Below are positions 26,646 through 36,141 of a stretch of DNA of 64,000 bases, one piece after another; the first letter of the stretch is position 1; each line of letters starts with the position of its first letter. Below the pieces are notes generated by a model that saw only the letters and a list, made by a program, of their open reading frames with translations, did not search any database and was not told the DNA's origin. Source of the DNA: Companilactobacillus ginsenosidimutans (GTDB lineage Bacteria > Bacillota > Bacilli > Lactobacillales > Lactobacillaceae); contig NZ_CP012034.1 of the NCBI RefSeq assembly GCF_001050475.1, positions 2,108,001 to 2,172,000 of the forward strand, written 5' to 3'. The position numbers were made by a program, and so were the translations under genes.

Positions 26646-27941
26646 ATGGATTTAAAAATGGATAAAAATGAAGGTGGCTTCTTCAAAAACCTTGTATTAG
26701 GTTTGCAACATTTATTAGCCATGTATTCGGGGGATATTTTAGTTCCAATTTTAATAGGTACAGCATTAGGCTTTACACCTACACAGATGACATATTTAAT
26801 CTCTGTCGATATTTTTATGTGTGGGGTTGCTACACTGCTTCAAATTAAGCGGACACCTTTGACAGGTATTGGTTTGCCGGTCGTTTTAGGCTCTGCCGTC
26901 GAGTATGTAACGCCGTTACAAAATGTTGGACATCACTTTGGTGTTGCCTACATGTATGGTGCAATTATCGCTGCCGGGATTTTCATATTGTTGATTGCTA
27001 AATTGTTTGCCAATCTACAAAGATTTTTCCCACCAGTAGTTACTGGTTCATTGATTACATTAATTGGATTCACTTTGATTCCAGTTGCTTTTCAAAATAT
27101 CGGTGGCGGGGATGCCACTGCTAAAAATTTTGGTAGTCCTCAAGATTTAATTCTTGGATTCGTTACTGCCTTAATAATTATCGTCTTCACTATTTGGGGA
27201 CGTGGATTTATCCAACAAATTGCAGTATTAATCGGAATTGTAGCTGGTTATGTAATTGCCTTCTTCATGGGACAAATTGGTTTCGCCAGTGTAAATTCAG
27301 CTCACTGGTTCCAAGTTCCAATTCCATTTTATTTTGCTACGCCAAAATTCGAATGGTCATCAATCGTCATCATGCTATTAGCAGCATTAACCTGTATGAT
27401 CGAATCGACTGGTGTTTATTACGCATTAGCTGAAGTTACTAAACGTGACTTGAGTAAAAATGATATGCAAAGAGGATATGCCTCAGAAGGTATTGCTGCT
27501 ATTCTTGGTGGTATTTTTAATACATTCCCATATTCAACATTCTCACAAAATGTTGCCATCGTTCAATTGTCAGGAATCAAGAAAAATAAGCCAGTATATT
27601 TCTCAGCATTCTTGCTTATTTTACTAGGTTTAATTCCCAAGGTTGGTGCAATTGCCACGTTAATTCCTAACTCAGTTTTAGGTGGAGCAATGCTAATCAT
27701 GTTTGGGATGGTTGGTGCCCAAGGTATCAAGATGCTTTCGAAAGTTGAAATGACTAATAGCAACTTATTGATTATGGCTGTTGCTATTGGACTGGGTCTT
27801 GGTGTTACGGTTCAACCTCATTTATTGCATTTCCTTCCATCAACGTTACAAACTATTCTTAATAATGGTTTGGTTGTGGGAAGTTTCTCAGCAATTATTC
27901 TAAATATGGTATTGAATCCTAAGAGCTTGCGGAAAGATTAG
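26646..27941 (+). CDS. Xanthine/uracil permease family (NCS2) purine permease
   Basis: The 431-residue protein has 12-14 helices. The N-terminal GLQHLLAMYSGDILVPILIG (about 19-38) and central LTCMIESTGVYYALAE (about 252-267) are NCS2 motifs of the xanthine/urate branch (PbuX-like). GNFNTFPYSTFSQN-like residues at about 287-300 contain the conserved NQ-type site. It most likely imports xanthine or another purine with protons. No XPT guanine riboswitch is visible upstream. Palindromic element R6 begins 8 bp after its stop and a terminator lies after R6. Confidence 0.88.
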   Translation: MDLKMDKNEGGFFKNLVLGLQHLLAMYSGDILVPILIGTALGFTPTQMTYLISVDIFMCGVATLLQIKRTPLTGIGLPVVLGSAVEYVTPLQNVGHHFGVAYMYGAIIAAGIFILLIAKLFANLQRFFPPVVTGSLITLIGFTLIPVAFQNIGGGDATAKNFGSPQDLILGFVTALIIIVFTIWGRGFIQQIAVLIGIVAGYVIAFFMGQIGFASVNSAHWFQVPIPFYFATPKFEWSSIVIMLLAALTCMIESTGVYYALAEVTKRDLSKNDMQRGYASEGIAAILGGIFNTFPYSTFSQNVAIVQLSGIKKNKPVYFSAFLLILLGLIPKVGAIATLIPNSVLGGAMLIMFGMVGAQGIKMLSKVEMTNSNLLIMAVAIGLGLGVTVQPHLLHFLPSTLQTILNNGLVVGSFSAIILNMVLNPKSLRKD

Positions 27942-27948
27942 AGGTTCA

Positions 27949-28108
27949 CTGCCGCCCTCCGGTCAGGTTCTTGGGGGCCGTGGACGCTGTGGCTTGTTCG
28001 GAATCCGAAGAGCGGTATCCCGAAGCAAGCTTATTGTAAACGAGCCCTTTGGCTCGTCAACAATAAATTCACGGCTTGGGCCCCCAAGAAGCTGACCTGC
28101 GGACTAGT
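27949..28108 (+). repeat. Large palindromic element, copy R6
   Basis: The arms GGTCAGGTTCTTGGGGGCC and the complement of GGCCCCCAAGAAGCTGACC pair, with one mismatch. The arm sequence is unlike all other copies yet the ends (CTGCCG...ACTAGT) and TGGACGC/CACGGCT junctions are kept. It lies 8 bp behind the purine permease stop and before the terminator at 28198, in the gene's orientation. Confidence 0.82.
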
Positions 28109-28197
28109 GTTTCTCAAACTTTTCGATTTGGTGGTTGAAAGGTTGTTCACTTTAAGTTTCTCTATCTTTTGATTTAATAAATTTTAAATACAACACG

Positions 28198-28232
28198 ACT
28201 AATTCATATTCAATGGTTTAGTCGTTTTTTTG
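28198..28232 (+). terminator. Terminator downstream of R6
   Basis: CGACTAA/TTAGTCG with a 14-nt loop and seven T; it would place R6 inside the permease mRNA. Confidence 0.7.
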
Positions 28233-28247
28233 TGTTGTTATTTTAAA

Positions 28248-28285
28248 CAAAAAAGGTATCCTCTCCGTTTAAGAAGAGGATACCT
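28248..28285 (-). terminator. Terminator downstream of R7 (minus)
   Basis: AGGTATCCTCT/AGAGGATACCT is followed on the minus strand by seven T; it would place R7 inside the mRNA of the lipoprotein gene. Confidence 0.75.
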
Positions 28286-28327
28286 ATGAAAGTAGTTTTA
28301 ATTTATTGAAACAAAATACTACCGTTA

Positions 28328-28487
28328 ACTAGTCTGGAGGTGGAGTACTGCGGGGAGCCAGCCGTGAGATTTCACTTAGGTCGGCCATAAGCCGAGGTTT
28401 AGTGAAAGGTTGTAAAAGTAGACCGCACTGTGGCTACTTTTCAACCCATGGCGTTCCGCCCCCGCAGTACGGAACCTCCAGACGGAA
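28328..28487 (-). repeat. Large palindromic element, copy R7
   Basis: The arms TACTGCGGGG/CCCCGCAGTA are the same class as R1. The conserved loop is CCACAGTGCGGT on an AAAAGTAG/CTACTTTT stem. It sits between the minus-strand lipoprotein stop (28505) and its terminator, in the gene's orientation. Confidence 0.88.
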
Positions 28488-28504
28488 GTGAACGTACTAC
28501 CAAA

Positions 28505-29488
28505 CTACTTAGACTGGTTGTAAACCCAGTCACGCACTGCGGGTACTGTGTAACCGTAATCGAATGAAGCCATGTGTTCCATACCTTGACCAGAATCGTC
28601 GAGGACAGTTCCAGTTTTCCAAGTAATGAAGTTGGCATTATTGTTCTTATCAATCAGCTTGTTAGCTGCTGTATTCTTAGCCTTTGCTGAAATTTTGGCA
28701 TCTAGTGTTGTTGAAGAGTAGGATTTGCCATCTTTCTTCAACATTTTCTTCAAATCTTTTTGTCCTTTAGATGCATTTGAATCGCCACCACCGGCAAAGT
28801 AGAAGAATTTCTGATTCTTGAGTTTTTCTAGTTGTGATACTTCCCATTGTGATGATGTGTAAAGTGTTGCGGCAAATAGTTTTGGATAATGTGAGTTGAG
28901 GTAGAACATTGTCATACCACCCATTGATTGTCCGGTACCATATAATCTGTCTTTGTTGATACTGTATTGACCTTCAATTTTATTTAATAGATCTAAATAT
29001 GTTTGAACGTTTTTCTTAACTACTGCGGAACCATATTCTCCCATTCCACCTGAAACTGTTGATGAATCAAAGACTGGAATTAAGACGAAACTTGCGTGTT
29101 TCTTTTGTTCTGCTTTTGTTGCCCAGATGCTACCACCATATCCTTGAGTAACACCCTTGATTGTGCTTTGTCCTGTGACTGAATCGTCAGGAATAAAAGT
29201 CATCATTGGATATGATTTGTTTTTATCATAATTTTTTGGGACGTATAAATTGTAACGGAGTGTTACGCCAGTTTTCTTATCTTTGTATGATAATTGTTTG
29301 AATTCTGACTTAACCTCTTTGGTTACCTTTGATAATGATGGGTCTGCTTTTGGATCATTTGTATCAGTTTTCTTAAAAGAACTGGAATCCTTTGAATCTG
29401 AAGATGAACTACTTGATGAACAAGCTGTTCCTATAATTGCAAACATCGCCAATAAGACGAATAGTAATAACGTTTTCTTTTTCTTCAT
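28505..29488 (-). CDS. Lipoprotein alpha/beta hydrolase (esterase/feruloyl-esterase-like)
   Basis: The 327-residue protein has a lipoprotein signal peptide: MKKKK, a hydrophobic core and IIGTAC (Cys 23), then a Ser-rich linker. Residues about 75-320 form an alpha/beta hydrolase with nucleophile elbow GQSMGG (Ser about 190) and a likely catalytic His in GMEHMASFDYGY. It resembles extracellular PHB-depolymerase/feruloyl-esterase-like hydrolases. It should act on the outer face of the membrane; the substrate is unknown. The site GAGGAGAGAG precedes the ATG. Confidence 0.82.
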   Translation of the reverse strand: MKKKKTLLLFVLLAMFAIIGTACSSSSSSSDSKDSSSFKKTDTNDPKADPSLSKVTKEVKSEFKQLSYKDKKTGVTLRYNLYVPKNYDKNKSYPMMTFIPDDSVTGQSTIKGVTQGYGGSIWATKAEQKKHASFVLIPVFDSSTVSGGMGEYGSAVVKKNVQTYLDLLNKIEGQYSINKDRLYGTGQSMGGMTMFYLNSHYPKLFAATLYTSSQWEVSQLEKLKNQKFFYFAGGGDSNASKGQKDLKKMLKKDGKSYSSTTLDAKISAKAKNTAANKLIDKNNNANFITWKTGTVLDDSGQGMEHMASFDYGYTVPAVRDWVYNQSK

Positions 29489-29606
29489 AATAAAGTTCTC
29501 TCTCTCCTCGGTTTATACTATATTAGTAATCCTTTAAACTTAAAATAAACTTAAACCCAAACTTGACCCTCCTCGGATACAATCATAAATCACCAAGATA
29601 CAAAAA

Positions 29607-29634
29607 AATATCCCTAAATTATATTTAGAGATAA
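29607..29634 (-). terminator. Terminator after aldo/keto reductase
   Basis: On the minus strand TCTCTAAA/TTTAGGGA with a T-rich tail ATATTTTTTTG. Confidence 0.6.
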
Positions 29635-29653
29635 TTTTATTCAAAACTATTAT

Positions 29654-30538
29654 TTAGTCATTCCATTGTTTGACTGAATCCTTCATGCCAGTAGGGTTTC
29701 CGTGCCAATAAAAGCCACTGTACCAGAGATCACGAGCTTCATTATCGTATGTATTGATTTCTTGAACATCTTCATTACTTAATTCAAAATCAAAAATTTG
29801 GGTGTTTTGAATTAATCTTTCTTCGTGGACGGATTTTGGAATTGTGATGACATTTTGCTGCAAGTCCCAGCGTAATATTATTTGCGCTACGGACTTGTTG
29901 TACTTAGCAGCAATTTTCTTTAAACGTTCATCGTTTAGTACTTTGCCACCACCTAGTGGTGACCAGGCTTCAAATTGGATGTTGCGTTGTTCACAATAAT
30001 TTCTAATATCTTCTTCTTGGCAAAGGGGATGGAATTCCATTTGATTTATTGTTGGTTTAACTGATCCATTTTTTAAAATTGTTTTTAGTCTAGTGATATT
30101 GAAGTTTGAAACTCCGATGGCTCGCGCTTTTCCTTCATGATAAATTTTTTCGAGTGCGCGCCATGTATCTAAATATTTGCCATCAACTGGCCAGTGGATT
30201 AGTAATAAATCTACGTAATCCGTTTGTAGTCTCTTTAATTGATCTTCAAAGGCTTCAAGGGTCGATTCGTATCCTTGGTCACCATTAAAAATTTTCGTTG
30301 TTAAAAATATATCTTCACGTTTCATGTTGTTGTCAGCTAGACCTTTTGTTAGTCCTTGACCGACTCCGGCCTCATTGCCGTATTGTTTGGCAGTATCAAT
30401 TGCACGGTATCCGTGTTTGATGGCCCATTGAACAGATTGAGAAGCACCAGCGTTGTTAATTTTCCATACACCCATGCCCAATCTTGGCATCTTTACGCCG
30501 TTATTAAGAGTAATAGTTGAATCTAGTGAATAATCCAT
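29654..30538 (-). CDS. Aldo/keto reductase (AKR5-like)
   Basis: The 294-residue enzyme has the AKR signatures GYRAIDTAKQYGNEAGVG (catalytic Asp and Tyr, about 41-58), LLIHWP with the conserved His (about 109-114) and IPKSVHEERL for NADPH binding (about 252-261). It reduces carbonyl compounds with NADPH, as 2,5-diketogluconate reductase-like proteins do; the physiological substrate is unknown. I start at the ATG at 30538 with GGAGGTG 5 nt upstream, rather than the frame start seven codons earlier. Confidence 0.9.
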   Translation of the reverse strand: MDYSLDSTITLNNGVKMPRLGMGVWKINNAGASQSVQWAIKHGYRAIDTAKQYGNEAGVGQGLTKGLADNNMKREDIFLTTKIFNGDQGYESTLEAFEDQLKRLQTDYVDLLLIHWPVDGKYLDTWRALEKIYHEGKARAIGVSNFNITRLKTILKNGSVKPTINQMEFHPLCQEEDIRNYCEQRNIQFEAWSPLGGGKVLNDERLKKIAAKYNKSVAQIILRWDLQQNVITIPKSVHEERLIQNTQIFDFELSNEDVQEINTYDNEARDLWYSGFYWHGNPTGMKDSVKQWND

Positions 30539-30674
30539 ATCAACACCTCCAAACATCATTATAACAATTAATATTGTGATAAGAAAAAATTAGCATGCCA
30601 CTGGTATAAGCCTCCGTGGTACAATATTTACAGCGCTTACATTATTTCTCAACGGAAAGGTCTAGGTTCAATTT

Positions 30675-32573
30675 ATGAAGAAAAATTTCACAAACGATAA
30701 TGAAATCAAATCGGAAATTATTAATCTTTCGGCGATTCTCGATTTACCAAAGGGTACTGAAGCTTATGTCAGTGATATCCACGGTGAATATGATGAATTT
30801 GCACATATTTTGAGGAATGGATCAGGTAATACTCGCCAAAAAATTTCGGAATTATTTACTGGAAAATTGACTGAAGACAGACAAAAGAAGCTGGCTTTCT
30901 TAATTTATTATCCATCGGAAATCTTGGGTCAGATCAAACAACAATTTTCTAAAGAGGCTGACCTTAATCAGTGGTATTTCGATGTTTTCAATGAACTTAT
31001 TGATATGCTCAGATATACTTCCATTAAATACACCCGTTCAAAAGTTAGAAAGGCTATTAAGAGTGATTTTGTTTATATTACTGAGGAATTGCTTTACGCT
31101 GATCAAAATGATTCAACGAAACGTAGCTACTATCGCGAAGTAATGGATAACATTATTAAGCTTGATATGGCAGACTCTTTTGTCATTTCTACTTGCCACA
31201 CGATTCAACATTTGGTGGTTGACCACTTGCATATTATTGGTGATGTTTATGATCGTGGTCCGCACCCTGAACTTATCATGGATCACTTGATGAATCGCTG
31301 GGGGAGCCTTGATTTTCAATGGGGAAATCACGATATTCTCTGGATTGGTAGTACTGCTGGATCAAAACTTTGCATGGCAAACTTGATTAGAATTAGTGCT
31401 CGTTATAATAATTTGAAATTGTTGACGAATGCCTATGATATTGATTTGAGCGATTTAAAGGAATTTGCTGCCGAAAATTATACGCCACTTCCTGTCTTTA
31501 CACCGCGTTCTGATACAGGTGATCCGATTGAAAACTCTGATTCTGTATATGACAATACGGTTCAACAAGCCATGGCGATTATGCAATTTAAGCTTGAGGG
31601 TCAGACTATTAAACGTCATCCTGATTTTGAAATGGAAAATAGGATGTTACTTCACCAATTGAGCCCTGACCGTAAGAGTATTGAGATTAACGGTGAGACT
31701 TATCCTATTACAAATGGTTGTTTCCAATTAGTTGACCCAGATGATCCATACAAGTTGACGAAGAAGGAACAGAATTTGATTGATGATTTAATTCGTCAAT
31801 TTATCGACTCACCTAAGTTGAAATATCACATGTCATTTATGATGAATAACGGTTCAATGTATCTCAAATATAATGGTAACTTGTTACTGCATGGTTGTGT
31901 TCCGGTCAATGAAGACGGCAGTATGCAAGAGTGGACAGTTGATGGTGAAACTTATTCGGGTAAATCATTGTTCGACTTTTTTGAAAAAACTTTGAAGGAG
32001 GGATTTCAAAATCCATCTGTTGAAGAAAGCTTGGATAATGATGTTATTTGGTACTTGTGGACTGGAAAAATGTCTCCATTATTTGGTAAAGCAGCGATGA
32101 CCACTTTTGAACGTTACTTTATCGAGGACAAAGCTTTACACAAGGAATTAACTAACCCTTATTATTCATTGCGGAAAGAAGAATGGTTCGCAGATGAATT
32201 ATTGAAGGAGTTTGGCCTGGATCCTGATGATGGTCATATTGTTAACGGACACACTCCGGTTAAACGTGGACACAATCCTATTATGGCAAATCGCAAGATT
32301 TTTGTTATTGATGGTGGGATGTCGAAACCTTATCATAAGACCACTGGTATCGGCGGTTACACTTTGTTATCGAACTCGTTTGGATTCCAATTAGTTACGC
32401 ATGAGCCATTTACTACCCGTGCCAAAGCTATTGCTGATATGACTGATGTTGTTTCTACTAAACGTGTTATTGAGCAGTCGGCTAAACGTAAGACTGTTGG
32501 CGATACTGATGTTGGTGTTAAGATTCGTAATCAGATTGCCGAACTACAGGCAAGACTAGAGCGAAATAGATAG
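30675..32573 (+). CDS. fbp: Fructose-1,6-bisphosphatase class III
   Basis: The 632-residue protein has the metallophosphatase motifs SDIHGEYDEF (about 33-42), DVYDRGPHPE (about 189-198) and WGNHDILW (about 216-223), and matches the length of Firmicute FBPase III (about 640). It removes phosphate from fructose-1,6-bisphosphate in gluconeogenesis. The sequence just upstream has TGGTACAAT as an extended -10 and an imperfect cre-like TTACAGCGCTTACA. It is monocistronic with a terminator at 32598. Confidence 0.95.
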   Translation: MKKNFTNDNEIKSEIINLSAILDLPKGTEAYVSDIHGEYDEFAHILRNGSGNTRQKISELFTGKLTEDRQKKLAFLIYYPSEILGQIKQQFSKEADLNQWYFDVFNELIDMLRYTSIKYTRSKVRKAIKSDFVYITEELLYADQNDSTKRSYYREVMDNIIKLDMADSFVISTCHTIQHLVVDHLHIIGDVYDRGPHPELIMDHLMNRWGSLDFQWGNHDILWIGSTAGSKLCMANLIRISARYNNLKLLTNAYDIDLSDLKEFAAENYTPLPVFTPRSDTGDPIENSDSVYDNTVQQAMAIMQFKLEGQTIKRHPDFEMENRMLLHQLSPDRKSIEINGETYPITNGCFQLVDPDDPYKLTKKEQNLIDDLIRQFIDSPKLKYHMSFMMNNGSMYLKYNGNLLLHGCVPVNEDGSMQEWTVDGETYSGKSLFDFFEKTLKEGFQNPSVEESLDNDVIWYLWTGKMSPLFGKAAMTTFERYFIEDKALHKELTNPYYSLRKEEWFADELLKEFGLDPDDGHIVNGHTPVKRGHNPIMANRKIFVIDGGMSKPYHKTTGIGGYTLLSNSFGFQLVTHEPFTTRAKAIADMTDVVSTKRVIEQSAKRKTVGDTDVGVKIRNQIAELQARLERNR

Positions 32574-32597
32574 ACTATATTTATTATTAAGATTTGA

Positions 32598-32640
32598 AAT
32601 ATCCTCTAAACTGATAACAGTTTGGGGGATGTTTTTTTTA
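32598..32640 (+). terminator. Terminator after fbp
   Basis: ATCCTCTAAACTG/CAGTTTGGGGGAT with a short ATAA loop and seven or more T. Confidence 0.85.
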
Positions 32641-32808
32641 AAATAAATAGCCGAGCTAAAACAGAGTTAAATACTGAGAAAGCTTGTATACTTCTTTCAG
32701 AACAGATTTTGAGTTGTCTGGTTTTGAAATTTTCTCTCAAATTTATATTTTAATAATAATAAATTGGGTTTAACATATATGTATAAGCATTTGGAAGGGG
32801 TTAACGCA

Positions 32809-33330
32809 ATGAATAATCAATCTGATTTAAATAAAGATGGTGTTTCAAAGACTGTGGATGCTATTGCTGAAGGAATTAATGACGCTGGGAATACTTTTCC
32901 TATTGTTGAGGATCCGGTCCATGAGAGTACTCCTAAGCAAGCCGTTCGTTATGTGCTGTGGGGGTTAATTTCTGTTGTTGTTAACCTTGGTACTTTTTAT
33001 TTATTAAATAGTGTTGTACATATTAATTATCAAGTTGCCAATATTATTGCTTGGGTTATTGGTGTTCAAGTGGCTTTCTGGATTGATCGTGTGATTGTTT
33101 TCCGTCACAAATCTAATTCACCTATCCAAGAAATGGTGGCTTTTTACAGTACTCGTATTTTGACCTACTTGGTTGAAACTGCAACTCTCTGGGTTGGTGT
33201 TTCACTATTGAGTGGTAATAGTAATGTTTCCAAAATTATTGGTCAATTATTGGCTATTATCGGCAATTATATTTTCTCAAAACTTTTCATTTTCAAAAAC
33301 AAAGAAGCACATCATCAACAAATACATTAA
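32809..33330 (+). CDS. GtrA family membrane protein, copy 1
   Basis: The 173-residue protein has a polar N-terminal tail of about 45 residues and four membrane helices of the GtrA family: RYVLWGLISVVVNLGTFYLL, NIIAWVIGVQVAFWIDR, a third around ILTYLVETATLWVGV, and NYIFSKLFIF at the end. GtrA proteins help move or flip polyprenyl-linked sugars used in wall glycan or teichoic-acid glycosylation. I start at 32809 with GAAGGGG 8 nt upstream. A close paralogue lies at 37550. No glycosyltransferase gene is adjacent. Confidence 0.85.
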   Translation: MNNQSDLNKDGVSKTVDAIAEGINDAGNTFPIVEDPVHESTPKQAVRYVLWGLISVVVNLGTFYLLNSVVHINYQVANIIAWVIGVQVAFWIDRVIVFRHKSNSPIQEMVAFYSTRILTYLVETATLWVGVSLLSGNSNVSKIIGQLLAIIGNYIFSKLFIFKNKEAHHQQIH

Positions 33331-33334
33331 ACAA

Positions 33335-33371
33335 AAACCGCGGTATCTCAAAGGATATCGCGGTTTTTTAG
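33335..33371. terminator. Bidirectional terminator
   Basis: AAAACCGCGGTATC/GATATCGCGGTTTTTT between GtrA copy 1 and the convergent small genes. Confidence 0.85.
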
Positions 33372-33550
33372 ATAGTGTTTGAATCTCTTTCGGCTATGTT
33401 TTTATTTGATGACTTTTTCATTGTATGTATTCTTTTGGTATCTTCTAAATATTTGTTTTCAGCAAATTTCCAGAAAATTTTATTGTCGTGAATTTCTTTA
33501 GTTGCTTTTCGCTCAGCTAGTCGTGAATTTTTTCCAACTTCCTTAAACAT
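33368..33550 (-). CDS. Small basic hypothetical protein (60 aa)
   Basis: The 60-residue frame from ATG is very rich in Lys, Arg, Asn and Glu, with NKIFWKFAENKYLEDTKRI in the middle and no membrane segment. Its ribosome site AAAAAGG is modest. It lies 23 bp behind the secreted peptide gene and could be co-transcribed. The stop lies inside the bidirectional terminator, which is a compact but normal arrangement. Family not recognised; it could be a chance frame. Confidence 0.4.
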   Translation of the reverse strand: MFKEVGKNSRLAERKATKEIHDNKIFWKFAENKYLEDTKRIHTMKKSSNKNIAERDSNTI

Positions 33551-33573
33551 GCTTACCTTTTTAGAAGTTTTAA

Positions 33574-33759
33574 CTATCTTATTTCCTTTTTTACGTAGAG
33601 CGGAACGGTGGTTGAATCATTATTATCTGATAATGAAATTACAATTAACTTTATAGGTTGTTTTTCGGATGATTCCGCAGAAACATTTGTTACAGGTAGT
33701 CCGAATCCAAGCGCTATTAGTGCGATTGCCACTTTAAAGGACCTCTTCCTAATCTCCAT
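33574..33759 (-). CDS. Small secreted peptide (61 aa precursor)
   Basis: MEIRKR is followed by a hydrophobic core (about 9-22) and a signal-peptidase-like site NVSAES (about 25-30). About 33 residues remain after cleavage, including IKLIVISLSDNNDSTTVPLYV. AGAGAGGG lies 6 nt before the ATG. No Cys or double-Gly leader is present, so it is not a typical class II bacteriocin. It may be a small exported envelope peptide. Function unknown. Confidence 0.6.
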   Translation of the reverse strand: MEIRKRSFKVAIALIALGFGLPVTNVSAESSEKQPIKLIVISLSDNNDSTTVPLYVKKEIR

Positions 33760-33894
33760 GTGAATCCCTCTCTATTTAACATCGATTTAATAGTTAAAAT
33801 ATAGCATGATATGTCTATTGGATAAATGTTATTTTCGTATGATACCACAAAAAAATCGCTATTCTGTCATTAATAACAGGATGGCGATTATTAT

Positions 33895-35181
33895 TTACTC
33901 TTCTGAAAGTGCTTCTCTTGGCAAAATTAAATTTAACAAAATTCCCATGACAGTTGCGACACCGATACCAGTAAATTGAAAAGTTCCAATTTTTAGATAG
34001 GCATTTCCGATTCCAATAACTAGAATGACTGAGGCAATCATCAAGTTACGTTTTCGGTTGAAGTCGACTTTGTTGTCAACTAGGATCCGTAGGCCACTTG
34101 ATGCGATAACCCCAAACAAGATGAAACTGATTCCCCCGATTACTGGTCCGGGGATGGTTTGGATTAGGGCACTTAGCTTACCCACAAATCCGAATAGGGT
34201 TGCAAAAACGGCAGCTCCGATGATTACGTATACACTAAAAATTTTGTTTACGGCCATAACACCGATGTTTTCACCATATGAGGTAATTGGTGGACCACCA
34301 ACTAGTCCGGCGAAGATTGAGGCTGTACCGTCACCAGCTAAAGTTCTGTGCAAGCCAGGATTTTTGAAGAAATTACGGTGAGTTAATTCATCAAGTACCA
34401 TGATGTGGCCTAAGTGCTCAGCCATTGTAACGAACGCGATTGGAGCAAAACTTAATATTGCGTCCCAATAAATTTGCTTAGGCTGATAACTTACATATGG
34501 AAATTCGAAAGCTGGTAATTTGAACCATGGTGTGGAGATAACTTTTGAGAAGTCGACGATTCCCAACATTACTGAGAGGACGTAACCACAGATGATTCCT
34601 AGTAAAATGGCGATGTTGCTCCAGAATCCTTTGAGGTACATGTTGAATAAAACTGTTACTAATAATGTGAAAATTGCGATTCCAAAGTATTTCAAATCGT
34701 AGTGGGTTCCGTTTAGCATGGCATTATCAGCAGCTGAACCTGCAACTGAAAGTCCAATAACGATAACGATAGGACCAACAACGATTGGTGGAAGTGCTCG
34801 ATCAATCCAGTCTGATCCGGCAAAGCCGACGATTGTGGCAACGATTAGATAAACTAGGCCGACGGCGATAGTACCTTGCGCGACACCAGCATAACCGGCG
34901 GTTTTCATTAAGGCAATACTAGGCACAATGAATGAGAAACTTGAACTCATGTATGCCGGAATTCTACCCTTTGTAATTAAAATGTGGAGAATGGTTCCGA
35001 TACCTGAACTAAATAACGCGATACTTGGATCTAATCCAACTAAAAGGGGAACTAAAACTGTTGCCCCAAACATTGAGAATAAGTGCTGCAGTGAAAGAAG
35101 TGGCCATGTGAGTAATGGTGGCTTTTCATACAAGTCTAGAACCGCTTCGGGATTTCGATAGTTCTTATCATTTGCATCCAA
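33895..35181 (-). CDS. pyrP: Uracil permease (NCS2 family)
   Basis: The 428-residue membrane protein has the uracil-permease features of NCS2: LLSLQHLFSMFGATVLVPLLVG-type helix 1, AHLGHIMVLDELTHRNFF-type TM8 region (about 264-281, conserved Glu and His) and GGPPITSYGENIG (about 303-315). It imports uracil with protons. A PyrR-binding attenuator stands directly upstream, so uridine nucleotides should repress it. The start follows GGGGG with GGATG. It is a single gene, not part of a pyr operon here. Confidence 0.93.
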   Translation of the reverse strand: MDANDKNYRNPEAVLDLYEKPPLLTWPLLSLQHLFSMFGATVLVPLLVGLDPSIALFSSGIGTILHILITKGRIPAYMSSSFSFIVPSIALMKTAGYAGVAQGTIAVGLVYLIVATIVGFAGSDWIDRALPPIVVGPIVIVIGLSVAGSAADNAMLNGTHYDLKYFGIAIFTLLVTVLFNMYLKGFWSNIAILLGIICGYVLSVMLGIVDFSKVISTPWFKLPAFEFPYVSYQPKQIYWDAILSFAPIAFVTMAEHLGHIMVLDELTHRNFFKNPGLHRTLAGDGTASIFAGLVGGPPITSYGENIGVMAVNKIFSVYVIIGAAVFATLFGFVGKLSALIQTIPGPVIGGISFILFGVIASSGLRILVDNKVDFNRKRNLMIASVILVIGIGNAYLKIGTFQFTGIGVATVMGILLNLILPREALSEE

Positions 35182-35206
35182 AATAATTCCCCCTATAAAT
35201 TTACAA

Positions 35207-35247
35207 AAAAATAGTCCTCTATCCCGTGATTTTCGAAATAAAAGACT
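35207..35247 (-). terminator. PyrR-dependent attenuator terminator
   Basis: On the minus strand AGTCTTTTATTTCG pairs with CGGGATAGAGGACT (14 pairs, four G-T) and seven T follow. It lies between the PyrR-binding loop and pyrP. Confidence 0.8.
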
Positions 35248-35254
35248 TAAGCGT

Positions 35255-35276
35255 TCCTTATTAGCCTCGCGGGACT
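35255..35276 (-). promoter_or_regulatory. PyrR-binding RNA loop
   Basis: On the minus strand AGTCCCGCGAGGCTAATAAGGA begins and ends as the conserved PyrR binding loop, with GAGGCT in the centre. PyrR with UMP binding here favours the terminator downstream. Confidence 0.85.
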
Positions 35277-35458
35277 AAGATTAAAGGCATATTTTAATGT
35301 TAGATAACTTCGTTACTTAATATAATACTACAAAATAGGGCCGTTCTGGAAACTGAATAAATTATTATTCGCAAATAACTTGCGATTAGTTCAACAACTT
35401 TACTACAATTGAAACTACAGTATATATATCATGAAAAATAAAATTTAAGGGGTTCATA

Positions 35459-36067
35459 ATGGTTGAATTGTATGTAATTCGTCACGGAGAAACTGATACT
35501 AACAAAGAGGTACGTATTAATGGTCGATCAACAGATATGCCATTAAATGAAACTGGCATTAAGCAGGCTCATGAGTTAGCTGAAGAAATTGATATTTCCA
35601 AATTTGATTATATTTACACTAGTCCAATGAAGCGTGCCCTTCAAACTGCAAAGATTTTGAATCAAGGTGTTGACGACGAACTAATTCAGGATGAACGACT
35701 ATATGAAGCTGATTATGGCTCATGGGATGGTGTTAAAGAGTCAGAATTGTACGCAAAGTATCCACAAACGTTTGATGATAATGGATTCTTACTACCTAAC
35801 TTTATGGATTATGCGGAAAATGCTGAACCTTACGAATCAGTTTATAAACGTGTAGAAAGTTTTTTAGCCGAAATAACTGAACTTGGTGATAAGAAAGTTA
35901 TGGCAGTTTGTCACGGATTTATTAGCCGTGCAATTTTTAAACAAGTGACTGGAATCCCTGATATCTCGGCCGTTGTTCAATCTGCCAACGCTGGGGTTTC
36001 CAAATATCAACTTTTAAGAACGCATCGTTATGTTAGATTTTATGCTAGAAAAAAATATATCGGTTAA
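35459..36067 (+). CDS. Histidine phosphatase family protein (phosphoglycerate-mutase-like)
   Basis: The 202-residue protein starts VELYVIRHGETDTNKE; RHGET holds the phospho-accepting His 9. The second His is in AVCHGFISRAIF (about 158-169) and SPMKRALQTA is the conserved Arg motif. It is most likely a broad phosphatase (GpmB/CobC-like) rather than true glycolytic PGM, which is longer (about 230-250) and has different motifs. AAGGGG precedes the ATG. Substrate unknown. Confidence 0.87.
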   Translation: MVELYVIRHGETDTNKEVRINGRSTDMPLNETGIKQAHELAEEIDISKFDYIYTSPMKRALQTAKILNQGVDDELIQDERLYEADYGSWDGVKESELYAKYPQTFDDNGFLLPNFMDYAENAEPYESVYKRVESFLAEITELGDKKVMAVCHGFISRAIFKQVTGIPDISAVVQSANAGVSKYQLLRTHRYVRFYARKKYIG

Positions 36068-36141
36068 ATAATTAACGCCATATGTGCAAAGTAACTTATA
36101 ATTGTATATAAGTATTTTATTGGATGTTAGGGAGAAGATAG

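Noticed and set aside
30600..30660. cre site upstream of fbp
   Set aside because: TTACAGCGCTTACA lacks the TG at its left end (two mismatches to the consensus), too weak to list as a feature.
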